Origin: Streptomyces sp. NBC_01689
Lineage (GTDB): Bacteria; Actinomycetota; Actinomycetes; Streptomycetales; Streptomycetaceae
Assembly (NCBI RefSeq): GCF_036250675.1
Contig: NZ_CP109592.1
Span: forward strand, 3,534,001 to 3,598,000
Direction: 5' to 3'
DNA: 64,000 bases
Below are positions 27,304-37,145 of this stretch, one piece after another. Position numbers and translations under genes: made by a program. Positions within the stretch are counted from its first letter, which is position 1. Each line of letters starts with the position of its first letter. The notes below the pieces were generated by a model, which was not told the origin of the DNA, ran no database searches, and saw nothing but the letters and a program-made list of their open reading frames with translations.

Positions 27304-27692
27304 GTGAGTCCTCACAAGTCCAATGCGGACGGCCGTCCCGACGGCCGCGGGCGAGTGGAGGGATGCAGCGGCCTCGGGGAGGTGCCGGTGCGTTCTCGCG
27401 TCGTCCGGTGACGCTGCTCTCGGTCTGCCGGACGGGGCTCTCGTAGCGGAGGCTACTCGGGCCTGTGATCCGGTGCGGCGAGACTGCGTGCCGGGCGGCG
27501 CGGGGGCGTGCCTGCAGATCTTCGGGGTCGCTCGAGCCGCGTGGAAGACGCACGACGCTGTGGGCCTGACGCGTATGTTGTGCAGCAGTGTAGTGCCGCA
27601 ACAGGGGTCTTCTTGCGCCGCTGTGGAAGGATCACTCGTCCGTGGCTGGACGGTGTGTACAACGTCGCGCGCACGGGCATCACCCAGGGTCG
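27304..27692 (-). promoter_or_regulatory. Long serA upstream region
   Basis: No convincing gene occupies these 389 bases. On the minus strand TTGCGG (27596-27601) and ACATAC (27573-27578) are 17 bases apart and form a plausible promoter about 265 bases before serA, which would give a long leader. Close to the start codon there is an 18-bp palindrome at 27330-27347. A short GTAGC-GGAG-GCTAC hairpin is near 27443-27456. A 109-codon open frame runs through the region but starts at TTG and overlaps serA; I do not believe it is expressed. Confidence 0.35.
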
Positions 27693-27731
27693 GGCCCAGG
27701 GGCCGGAGCGGTCCGCCCGGGCCCCTGGGCC
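27693..27731 (-). terminator. Terminator after ilvC
   Basis: A 12-bp perfect stem (27693-27704 with 27720-27731, loop of 15) lies 7 nt past the ilvC stop. Confidence 0.7.
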
Positions 27732-27738
27732 GTTCGGC

Positions 27739-29383
<1,645 letters not shown>

Positions 29384-29403
29384 GGTGGGGACTCGGCTCT
29401 CTC

Positions 29404-31260
29404 TCAGTCGTCTTCGTTGTCGCCGAAGTCGGGGCGGACGTCCCGGGCTGCCATGATCTCGTCGTTCGAGGTGCCGGCGGCGACCATCGGCCACACCATG
29501 GCGTCCTCGTGGACGATGAAGTCGACCACGACGGGGCGGTCGTTGATCGAGTTCGCCTCTTCGATGACCTTGTCGAGGTCGTCCGGGGACTCGCAGCGGA
29601 TGGCGTAGCAGCCCATCGCCTCCGACAACTTCACGAAGTCCGGGACGCGGGTGCCCGCGCTCGGCTGCTTGCCGTCGGCGGCCGGACCGCTGTGCAGCAC
29701 GGTGTTGGAGTACCGCTGGTTGTAGAAGAGGGTCTGCCACTGGCGGACCATCCCGAGGGCGCCGTTGTTGATGATGGCGACCTTGATCGGGATGTTGTTC
29801 AGGGCACAGGTGGTGAGCTCCTGGTTGGTCATCTGGAAGCAGCCGTCGCCGTCGACCGCCCAGACCGTGCGGTCCGGCATGCCCGCCTTGGCGCCCATCG
29901 CGGCCGGCACCGCGTAGCCCATGGTCCCGGCGCCGCCGGAGTTCAGCCAGGTCGCGGGGTTCTCGTACTGGATGTAGTGCGCGGCCCACATCTGGTGCTG
30001 GCCGACGCCCGCGGCGAAGATCGTGCCCTCCGGCGCGAGCTGTCCGATGCGCTCGATGACCTGCTGGGGCGACAGCGAGCCGTTGTCGGGCTGCTCGTAC
30101 CCCAGCGGGTACGTCTCGCGCCAGCGGCTGAGGTCCTTCCACCAGGCGCTGTAGTCGCCGCGGTGTCCTTCGCTGTGCTCCTTCTGCACGGCCTGGACCA
30201 GATCGGCGATGACCTCGCGGGCGTCTCCGACGATCGGCACGTCGGCCGCGCGGTTCTTGCCGATCTCGGCCGGGTCGATGTCGGCGTGGACGATCTTGGC
30301 GTACGGGGCGAAGCTGTCCAGCTTGCCGGTGACGCGGTCGTCGAAGCGGGCTCCGAGGGCGACGATCAGGTCGGCCTTCTGCAGCGCGGTGACGGCGGTG
30401 ACCGCACCGTGCATGCCCGGCATTCCCACGTGCAGTTCGTGACTGTCGGGGAACGCGCCGAGCGCCATCAGGGTGGTGGTGACGGGCGCTCCGGTGAGTT
30501 CGGCGAGGACCTTCAGCTCGGCCGTGGCGTGCGCCTTGATGACGCCGCCGCCGACGTAGAGGATGGGCCGCTTCGCCTGGGTGATCAGCTTGGCGGCCTC
30601 GCGGATCTGCTTGGCGTGCGGCTTGGTCACCGGCCGGTAGCCGGGGAGGTCCATGACGGGCGGCCACTGGAAGGTGGTCTGCGCCTGCAGGGCGTCCTTG
30701 GCGATGTCGACGAGGACCGGGCCGGGACGGCCGGTGGAGGCGATGTGGAAGGCCTCCGCGATCGTCTTCGGGATGTCCTCGGCGCGGGTCACCAGGAAGT
30801 TGTGCTTGGTGACCGGCATGGTGATGCCGACGATGTCCGCCTCCTGGAAGGCGTCCGTGCCGATCGCCTTGGACGCGACCTGTCCGGTGATCGCCACGAG
30901 CGGCACCGAGTCCATGTGCGCGTCGGCGATCGGGGTCACGAGGTTGGTGGCACCCGGGCCGCTGGTGGCCATGCAGACGCCGACCTTGCCGGTGGCCTGT
31001 GCGTAACCGGTGGCCGCGTGACCCGCGCCCTGCTCATGACGGACGAGCACGTGCCGCACGCGCCGGGAATCCATCAGCGGGTCGTAGGCCGGAAGGATCG
31101 CGCCGCCCGGGATGCCGAACACCGTGTCGGCCCCTACCTCCTCGAGAGAACGGATGAGGGACTTGGCACCCGTCACCTGTTCGGGCGCGGACGGCTGTCC
31201 TCCGGAACGGGGCCGCGGCTGCGGATGGTGGGCCCCGGTGGCCTGCTCGGTCATCGTCAT
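29404..31260 (-). CDS. ilvB: Acetolactate synthase large (catalytic) subunit
   Basis: This 618-aa thiamine-diphosphate enzyme has the catalytic glutamate in [17 protein letters not shown] near residue 78, the FAD/middle domain with [14 protein letters not shown], and the ThDP-binding [16 protein letters not shown] near residue 470. It makes acetolactate and acetohydroxybutyrate, the first common step to branched-chain amino acids. Two in-frame ATGs at 31260 and 31254 are possible; the second has better spacing from GAGAAGAG. Transcription is probably controlled by the leader peptide and terminator just upstream. Confidence 0.96.
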   Translation of the reverse strand: MTMTEQATGAHHPQPRPRSGGQPSAPEQVTGAKSLIRSLEEVGADTVFGIPGGAILPAYDPLMDSRRVRHVLVRHEQGAGHAATGYAQATGKVGVCMATSGPGATNLVTPIADAHMDSVPLVAITGQVASKAIGTDAFQEADIVGITMPVTKHNFLVTRAEDIPKTIAEAFHIASTGRPGPVLVDIAKDALQAQTTFQWPPVMDLPGYRPVTKPHAKQIREAAKLITQAKRPILYVGGGVIKAHATAELKVLAELTGAPVTTTLMALGAFPDSHELHVGMPGMHGAVTAVTALQKADLIVALGARFDDRVTGKLDSFAPYAKIVHADIDPAEIGKNRAADVPIVGDAREVIADLVQAVQKEHSEGHRGDYSAWWKDLSRWRETYPLGYEQPDNGSLSPQQVIERIGQLAPEGTIFAAGVGQHQMWAAHYIQYENPATWLNSGGAGTMGYAVPAAMGAKAGMPDRTVWAVDGDGCFQMTNQELTTCALNNIPIKVAIINNGALGMVRQWQTLFYNQRYSNTVLHSGPAADGKQPSAGTRVPDFVKLSEAMGCYAIRCESPDDLDKVIEEANSINDRPVVVDFIVHEDAMVWPMVAAGTSNDEIMAARDVRPDFGDNEDD

Positions 31261-31330
31261 TCTCTTCTCGATGCTGAGGATTTTTGCGAGGTTTGTGCGG
31301 TGTGCGGTTGTTGGTCACAGGCACCTGTGC

Positions 31331-31367
31331 AACAAAAAACCCCTCGTGCCATGAGGCAAGCGAGGGG
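31331..31367 (-). terminator. ilvB attenuator terminator
   Basis: On the minus strand CCCCTCG (31361-31367) pairs with CGAGGGG (31340-31346), with an inner TGCC/GGCA pairing, and is followed by TTTTTTGTTG. It lies between the leader peptide and ilvB, 71 nt before the ilvB start, and is an intrinsic terminator of the attenuation type. Confidence 0.85.
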
Positions 31368-31421
31368 AGCGCGCCGGGTGCGGTCGCTGGGTGTTCCGGG
31401 TCCGTCCGGTGATCACCAGCT

Positions 31422-31463
31422 TCAGCCGACGCGCTTTCCAAGTACGAGAATTCGGGTGCGCAT
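31422..31463 (-). CDS. ilv leader peptide MRTRILVLGKRVG
   Basis: This 13-residue leader has a strong GGGGGGAGGG ribosome site and the run Ile-Leu-Val-Leu at residues 5-8, with a further Val at 12. It ends 55 bases upstream of an intrinsic terminator and precedes ilvB. In the classical model, shortage of charged branched-chain tRNAs stalls the ribosome on these codons and prevents terminator folding. All three regulatory amino acids are represented, matching the end products of ilvBN and ilvC. An overlapping ATG five bases upstream opens another frame without such codons. Confidence 0.88.
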   Translation of the reverse strand: MRTRILVLGKRVG

Positions 31464-31496
31464 GGCATTGACCCTCCCCCCGGCACGCATCGACTG

Positions 31497-34400
31497 TCAA
31501 GTGGGTGGGACGGGAGTCTCATTATGTGAACGGAGGGCGGTGCCGCCCCCGAGAACAGCGGGCACACCACTCGTATACACCCCCGCGCCACCGCCGGCGA
31601 ACACCGGCTCGGCGGGCCCGTGCGGAACCGGGTAGTGACCGGAGGACAGCGCTCTGCGCAGCCGGTACTCGTCGAGGGGGCCGGAGAAGGCCATCCCCTG
31701 CCCGTGCGTACAGCCCATCGCGCGCAGCGCCACGACCTGCTCGGGGAGGTCCACGCCGTCGGCCACGGACTGTAGCCCGAGGTCGGTGGCGATCCGCAGC
31801 AGCCCGCTGGTGATCTTGTGCAGCCGCGCGGACTCGACGACGCCCTCGACCAGGCCCCGGTCGAGCCTGAGGACGTCCACGGGGAGCCTTCTGAGGGCCG
31901 TGATGGCGGCGCAGCCGCCCCCGAAGCCGTCCAGGGCGATCCGGACCCCGACTCTGCGCAACGCGTTCAGCCGGCGCTCCAGCTCGTCCAGGCCGACCCG
32001 TGGATCGGTGTCGGACAGCTCGACGACCAGGGCGCCCGAGGAGAGCCCGTGCCGGGTCAGCAGGGCCTCCACGGAGCCGAGGGGCATGGAGCGGTCCAGC
32101 AGCCGCCGGGCGCTCACCCGGACGGCCACGGGGACGGTGACCCCCGCCGCGGCCCGCTCGGCGGCCTGCTCGACCGCCTCCTCCAGCATCCAGCGGCCCA
32201 GCTCGGCGGTCCGGTCGCTGTCCTCGGCGACCCGCAGGAACTCGGCGGGGGTGAAGAGCACTCCTTGGGAGGAACGCCAGCGGGCCTGGGCGGTGACCGT
32301 CGCGATCCGGCCGTTCTCCAGGCAGACCACCGGCTGGTGCAGCAGCGCGAACTCGCCGTCCTGGAGCGCGGAGCGCAGTCTGGTCGCCAGCTCCGCCTTC
32401 CGGACGACGTCCTGCTGCATCTGGGGCGCGTAGAGCTCGACGCGCCCCTTGCCCGCCGCCTTGGCGCGGTACATGGCCAGGTCGGCGTTGCGCAGCAGCT
32501 CGCCGGCGCCCAGTCCCGGTTCGGCGAAACCGACGCCGATGGACGCGGCCACCCGGACATCGTTGCCCTCGATGGCGTAGGGCTGCGAGAGCCTGATCCG
32601 CAGCCGGTCGGCGAGTTCCATGATCTGTTGCTCCCGGCCGGCCCGGTCCCGGCTGCCGTCACCCACGATCAGGGCGGCGAACTCGTCGCCGCCGAGGCGG
32701 GCGGCGGTGTCGCCGTGCCGCACCGAGTCCTGGAGTCTGCGGGCGGCCTGGACGAGGAGCTCGTCGCCCGCCTGGTGCCCGATCGTGTCGTTGACCGCCT
32801 TGAAGCCGTCGAGGTCGATGAAGAGGACGGCCGTGCCGCGGTCGGTGGAGCGGCGGCCGGACAGCGCCTGCTGGACGCGCCGGGTGAACAGGGCGCGGTT
32901 GGGCAGGTCGGTGAGCGGATCGTGCTCGGCGTTGTGCTGCAGCTGCGCCTGCAGCCGGACCCGTTCCGTCACGTCACGGCTGTTGAAGATGAGGCCGCCG
33001 TGGTGGCGGTTGACGGTGGACTCCACGTTGAGCCAGCCGCCCCCGCCGGACTTGAAGCGGCACTCGATCCGCGTGGTGGGCTCGTCCAGGTGGCTGGCGG
33101 CAAGGAAGCGGCGTACCTCGTGCACCACGCAGCCGAGGTCCTCGGGGTGGATCAGCGAGGCGAGCTCGGAGCCGACGAGTTCCTCGGCGCCCCGGCCGTA
33201 GACCCCGGCGGCCGCGGGGCTGACGTACTTCAGGATGCCGTTCGGCGCCGCGATCATGATGACGTCGCTGGAGCCCTGCACCAGGGAGCGGAAGTGGTTC
33301 TCCTTCTGGGCCAGTTCCTGGGTGAGGGTGATGTTGTCGAGCAGCATGATGCCCTGGCGCACCACGAGGGCGAGCACGACCAGACCGGCGGTGAGGAGGA
33401 CCACGCGGTCGACGCTGTGGCCGTTGAGGACGTTGTAGAGGATCCCCAGGGTGCAGACGGCCGCGGCCAGGTAGGGCGTGAGCGCGCCCAGCGATCCGGC
33501 GATCGGGCGGGGGGCCGCGAACCGGTGGTGGCCCGCCTCCTGCGGGTCGGGGTGCCCCACGGGGTGCGCGCCGTCGGGACGCCGGCCCGGGAGGTGTCCG
33601 TGCGCCGCGCGCGCGTGCCCGTCCTCGCGGTGTCCACGTCCTCCGGGGCCGTCCTCGCCGGGTCCGCCCGCTTCGGGGCCCGTCCTTCCGCGCCCGGTCC
33701 CGCGCGGCCCGGTCCCGCCGTGCTCGTCGGGGTCCGGCTGTCCGTGCCGGGCGCCGGCCCAGGGGGCGTAGGCGAGGAGCAGCGAGCCGGCGAACCAGCC
33801 GGCGTCGAGAAGCTGCCCGGAGTGGTAGTTGTTGTGCAGCAGGGGCGAGGTGAACAGGGCGTCGCACATCACGGTCAGGGCGAGCGCCCCGATCGCGGTG
33901 TTCACCGCCGAGCGGTTCAGCGAGGAGCGCCGGAAGTGCAGCGCCAGCACCATGCTCACCAGGGCGATGTCCAGCAGGGGGTACGCCAGGGAGAGCGCGG
34001 TGTGCGCGACGCTCGGCCCGTCGAACTTCGCGGCCTGGGCGAGCGCGAGGCTCCAGGAGAGCGTGATCAGGGAACCGCCGATCAGCCACGCGTCGAGCGC
34101 CAGACAGATCCAACCGGCTCTGGTCACCGGCCTCTTGGCGAGCACGAGCAGCCCCACGATGGCCGGCGGGGCGAAGCACAGGAAGAAGATGTCGGCGAAA
34201 CTGGGGGTCGGGACCTGCCGCTCCAGGACGATCTCGTACCACCCCCAGACGCCGTTGCCCAGCGAGGCCATGGCGGAGGAGAGTCCGAAGAGCAGCCAGG
34301 CGGGCCGGAAGCGGCTGCGCCGGTGGTGGGCGTAGAGGAAGCAGGAGACGGCCGCGGCGCCCGCGGCCGCGCTCAGTCCGAAGTCGCCCATGATCAGGGC

Positions 34401-34538
34401 CAGATCCGGCGAGCCCCAGCCGAGGGCGGAGCCGACGGCGTATCCCGCGCACACCAGGGCCAGCACGAGCTGGGAGACCAGACCCGTGCCGCCGCCGGGT
34501 ACCGGACGGCGGGCCAGCAGCGCCCCGGGGGAACTCAC
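31497..34538 (-). CDS. Membrane GGDEF protein with PAS and degenerate EAL domain
   Basis: This ~1013-aa protein has about ten membrane helices in its first ~400 residues, interrupted by a Gly/Asp/Arg/His-rich loop (DNA about 33480-33760). A PAS domain, a GGDEF domain with intact ARLGGDEF and inhibitory site RHGD, and an EAL-like domain follow. The EAL part has lost catalytic residues: QAR replaces EAL, DGFGGG replaces DDFGTG, and RLD replaces KID. It is therefore probably a diguanylate cyclase with a non-hydrolytic, perhaps c-di-GMP-sensing, EAL domain. GTG 34538 was chosen because codons upstream lose third-position GC and become Arg/Pro rich. The terminal ~20 residues run into the ilvB promoter region. 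Confidence 0.84.
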   Translation of the reverse strand: MSSPGALLARRPVPGGGTGLVSQLVLALVCAGYAVGSALGWGSPDLALIMGDFGLSAAAGAAAVSCFLYAHHRRSRFRPAWLLFGLSSAMASLGNGVWGWYEIVLERQVPTPSFADIFFLCFAPPAIVGLLVLAKRPVTRAGWICLALDAWLIGGSLITLSWSLALAQAAKFDGPSVAHTALSLAYPLLDIALVSMVLALHFRRSSLNRSAVNTAIGALALTVMCDALFTSPLLHNNYHSGQLLDAGWFAGSLLLAYAPWAGARHGQPDPDEHGGTGPRGTGRGRTGPEAGGPGEDGPGGRGHREDGHARAAHGHLPGRRPDGAHPVGHPDPQEAGHHRFAAPRPIAGSLGALTPYLAAAVCTLGILYNVLNGHSVDRVVLLTAGLVVLALVVRQGIMLLDNITLTQELAQKENHFRSLVQGSSDVIMIAAPNGILKYVSPAAAGVYGRGAEELVGSELASLIHPEDLGCVVHEVRRFLAASHLDEPTTRIECRFKSGGGGWLNVESTVNRHHGGLIFNSRDVTERVRLQAQLQHNAEHDPLTDLPNRALFTRRVQQALSGRRSTDRGTAVLFIDLDGFKAVNDTIGHQAGDELLVQAARRLQDSVRHGDTAARLGGDEFAALIVGDGSRDRAGREQQIMELADRLRIRLSQPYAIEGNDVRVAASIGVGFAEPGLGAGELLRNADLAMYRAKAAGKGRVELYAPQMQQDVVRKAELATRLRSALQDGEFALLHQPVVCLENGRIATVTAQARWRSSQGVLFTPAEFLRVAEDSDRTAELGRWMLEEAVEQAAERAAAGVTVPVAVRVSARRLLDRSMPLGSVEALLTRHGLSSGALVVELSDTDPRVGLDELERRLNALRRVGVRIALDGFGGGCAAITALRRLPVDVLRLDRGLVEGVVESARLHKITSGLLRIATDLGLQSVADGVDLPEQVVALRAMGCTHGQGMAFSGPLDEYRLRRALSSGHYPVPHGPAEPVFAGGGAGVYTSGVPAVLGGGTALRSHNETPVPPT

Positions 34539-34935
34539 CGGTCCCACCCGGTCCGCACAGCGGGGTCCCGCTGCTCCGGGCACGCTGGGTGTGCGTGCCT
34601 CCTGCGGGCGCCGTGCCTGCGGTGGTGATGGCCGCCGTGGCCGCAGTGGGCCCGTCCGCGCTCGGCCGCGCGCCAGGGTCGTCGGCGGCCCCGCCGCGTC
34701 GGATCGTTCGTCCATAGGCCGTGCATCGCCCGTCGCCCCCCTCGCAGTCCGAATGTCCATCCCCGGCGCCGAACGGTGCGCGGCGCAGCCCCTGTCCGGA
34801 CGATACACCAGTCTCGTCACTCAGGGACATAGTTCCTCTACGCTCTGTGACGACCAGCGGGTATGCGGACACGAGCCGCATCCGGGGGAACGCGGAGGGT
34901 GCCCACTGTCCGGGCGGAGCCGCGGCCGGCGGCGA

Positions 34936-35877
34936 CTACGTGCCCGTGGTGAGGACCACGTTGGCGAGCGGTTCCCGGTTCACGAACCGCGTCAACTGAC
35001 CGACCAGCAACCGCTCGGCGCGCGGCAGGAACGCCGACGTGGGGCCGCCGACGTGCGGGCTGACGAGCACGCCGGGCGCCTGCCACAGAGGGTGCCCCAG
35101 GGGCAGCGGCTCGGGGTCGGTGACGTCCAGGGCGGCGGTGAGGCGTCCGCTCTCCAGCTCCGCGAGCAGGGCCTTGGTGTCGACGACCGCGCCGCGGGCG
35201 ACGTTGACCAGCAGCGCGCCGTCCTTCATACGGGCCAGGAACTCGGCGTCCACCAGTCCGCGCGTGCTGTCGGTGAGGGGGGTGGAGAGCACCACGACGT
35301 CGGCCTCGGGGAGCAGCGCGGGAAGTTCCGTGAGTGGGTGCACCGGACCGCGCGCCGTGGTGCGCTCGGAGCGCGCGACGCGCGCCACCCGCGCCACCTC
35401 GAAGGGCACGAGCCGGTCCTCGATCGCGGACCCGATCGACCCGTATCCCACGATCAGCACGGACTTGTCGGCGAGCGCGGGACGGAACCCGGTGCGCCAC
35501 TCCCCCTTGTCCTGGGCCCGTACGAAGTCGGGGATGCCCCGCAGCGAGGCGAGGATCAGGGTGAGGGCGAGCTCGCCGGTGCTCGCCTCGTGCACCCCCT
35601 TGGCGTTGCACAACTGCACCCCGGGCCGCAGGGACTTGACGCCCTCCAGGACGTGGTCGACCCCGGCGGAGAGGGTCTGCACGGCCTGTACGGAGGTCAT
35701 TTCGGCCATCGGCCGCCGGCCCACGGCGGGCGGCTTCATGTAGGGCACCACGTAGAAGACGCAGTCGGCCGGGTCCGCGGGGAACTCCTGACCGCCGTTC
35801 CAGAAGCGGTAGTCGAGGCCTTCGGGCAGGCCCTTGAGATCGTCGGCGTGAAAGGGAAGCCACACATCGGAAGTCAT
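34936..35877 (-). CDS. D-isomer-specific 2-hydroxyacid dehydrogenase
   Basis: This 313-aa NAD(P)-dependent dehydrogenase has the Rossmann motif VLIVGYGSIGSAIE near residue 145, the substrate arginine in LVNVARGAVVD near residue 225, the acidic DVTDPEPLPLGHP and the catalytic histidine in VSPHVGGPT near residue 280. It resembles the glyoxylate/hydroxypyruvate reductase-like group, but the substrate cannot be fixed. ATG 35877 is on the opposite strand from the aldo/keto reductase gene, whose start is 77 bases away. It is upstream of the GGDEF gene with a ~400-base interval. Confidence 0.85.
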   Translation of the reverse strand: MTSDVWLPFHADDLKGLPEGLDYRFWNGGQEFPADPADCVFYVVPYMKPPAVGRRPMAEMTSVQAVQTLSAGVDHVLEGVKSLRPGVQLCNAKGVHEASTGELALTLILASLRGIPDFVRAQDKGEWRTGFRPALADKSVLIVGYGSIGSAIEDRLVPFEVARVARVARSERTTARGPVHPLTELPALLPEADVVVLSTPLTDSTRGLVDAEFLARMKDGALLVNVARGAVVDTKALLAELESGRLTAALDVTDPEPLPLGHPLWQAPGVLVSPHVGGPTSAFLPRAERLLVGQLTRFVNREPLANVVLTTGT

Positions 35878-35953
35878 GCTCAGGAGGCTATGTCAGGGGG
35901 TGGGACGCGCAGACGTTAGGTTGGGGTGGCAGGAGAGGGAGGGTCACGGCCAG

Positions 35954-36997
35954 GTGGAGCGCAGGACGATCGGCGCGGCGACGCTGGAGGTGGGGGCGGT
36001 CGGCCTCGGGTGCATGCCGATGAGCTGGGCGTACACCGGTTCGCGGCAGCGCGGTGAGGAGTCGCTGCGCACGGTGCACGCGGCGCTCGACCTCGGGACG
36101 ACGTTGCTGGACACGGCCGACATGTACGGGCCCTTCACCAATGAGCTGCTGGTGGGGCGGGCGCTGCGGGAACGGCGTGCCGAGGCCTTCGTGTCGACGA
36201 AGGTGGGGCTGCTGGTGGGTGAGCAGCACCTCGTGGCCAATGGGCGTCCGGGTTATGTGCGGCGGGCCTGCGACGCGTCGTTGCGCCGGCTGCAGACGGA
36301 CGTGATCGACCTCTACCAGCTGCACCGCGCGGACCCCGAGGTTCCGGTCGAGGAGACCTGGGGTGCGATGGCGGATCTCGTGGCGGCCGGAAAGGTGCGC
36401 TCGCTCGGGCTGTGCGCGGTCGGCGCGCGGTCCGCCCGGCGTCCGGGGGCGCGTCCGCACGACGGGCGGTCGCCTGCCGGACGGCCGCACGACGGGCGGC
36501 CGCACGACGGAACGATCCGGCAGCTGGAGCGGCTGCAGCAGGTCTTCCCGGTGAGCGCGGTGGAGGCCGAGCTGTCCGTCTGGTCGACGGAGGCGCTGGA
36601 CGCGCTGCTGCCGTGGTGCGCCGCGCGCGGTGTGGGCTTCCTGGCGGCGATGCCGCTCGGCAACGGTTTCCTGACCGGGACGCTGACACCGGGCGGGGGC
36701 TTCGAGCCCGATGACGTGAGGGCCCGTCATCCCCGCTTCACGGCCGAGATGATGGCCGCCAACCAGCCGATCGTCGCCGGGCTGCGGCGGGTCGCCCGAC
36801 GGCACGGGGACGGGGTCACCCCGGCCCAGGTGGCGCTGGCCTGGGTGCTCTCCCGGGGCCGGCAGGTGGTTCCGGTGCCCGGGGCCAAGCGGGCGCGCTG
36901 GGCGGCGGAGAACGCGGGGGCGGCCGGGCTGCGGCTGACGGCGGAGGATCTGGCGGAGGTGGCCGGGCTGCCCGGAGCGCAGGGGTCGTGGGACTGA
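35954..36997 (+). CDS. Aldo/keto reductase with repeat-encoded insertion
   Basis: This 347-aa AKR has the family tetrad in order: Asp and Tyr in LLDTADMYGPFTNE, Lys in VSTKVGLL and His in LYQLHRADPE. The C-terminal cofactor region reads PVPGAKRARWAAENAGA. In the middle, after GKVRSLGLCAVGA, there is a ~25-residue insertion containing three copies of RPHDGR-like units, coded by a CCGCACGACGGGCGG-type tandem repeat (36459-36512). It replaces the normal short loop before IRQLERLQQVFPVSAVEAE. The GTG start has GGAGAGGGAGGG upstream. It probably reduces aldehydes or ketones with NADPH; the substrate is unknown. Confidence 0.85.
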   Translation: MERRTIGAATLEVGAVGLGCMPMSWAYTGSRQRGEESLRTVHAALDLGTTLLDTADMYGPFTNELLVGRALRERRAEAFVSTKVGLLVGEQHLVANGRPGYVRRACDASLRRLQTDVIDLYQLHRADPEVPVEETWGAMADLVAAGKVRSLGLCAVGARSARRPGARPHDGRSPAGRPHDGRPHDGTIRQLERLQQVFPVSAVEAELSVWSTEALDALLPWCAARGVGFLAAMPLGNGFLTGTLTPGGGFEPDDVRARHPRFTAEMMAANQPIVAGLRRVARRHGDGVTPAQVALAWVLSRGRQVVPVPGAKRARWAAENAGAAGLRLTAEDLAEVAGLPGAQGSWD

Positions 36998-37070
36998 CTG
37001 TCCCCCGGCCCGCGGCCCGCTCGCGCGGCGACCGCCTCCGGCCGTCTCTCCGGCCTCCCGCGCGTCGGGT

Positions 37071-37086
37071 GTTCCCGATCGGGAAC
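37071..37086. promoter_or_regulatory. Perfect 16-bp palindrome upstream of sugar dehydrogenase
   Basis: GTTCCCGATCGGGAAC is a perfect palindrome 60 bases before the dehydrogenase start and 74 bases after the aldo/keto reductase stop. Its length and symmetry suit a dimeric regulator site. It could also fold as a weak terminator. Confidence 0.45.
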
Positions 37087-37145
37087 CCGCGGGACGTGAG
37101 CGGTGTATGAACAGTAGGACCGCCACGTCGAAGGGACCTCTGATC

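Noticed and set aside
27272..27601. 109-codon frame upstream of serA as a possible small gene
   Set aside because: It starts at TTG, overlaps serA, has low third-position GC and no recognisable domain; the region is better explained as promoter and leader.
34539..34820. N-terminal extension of the GGDEF protein
   Set aside because: The open frame continues upstream, but the extra codons are Arg/Pro rich with reduced third-position GC, so the start was set at GTG 34538.
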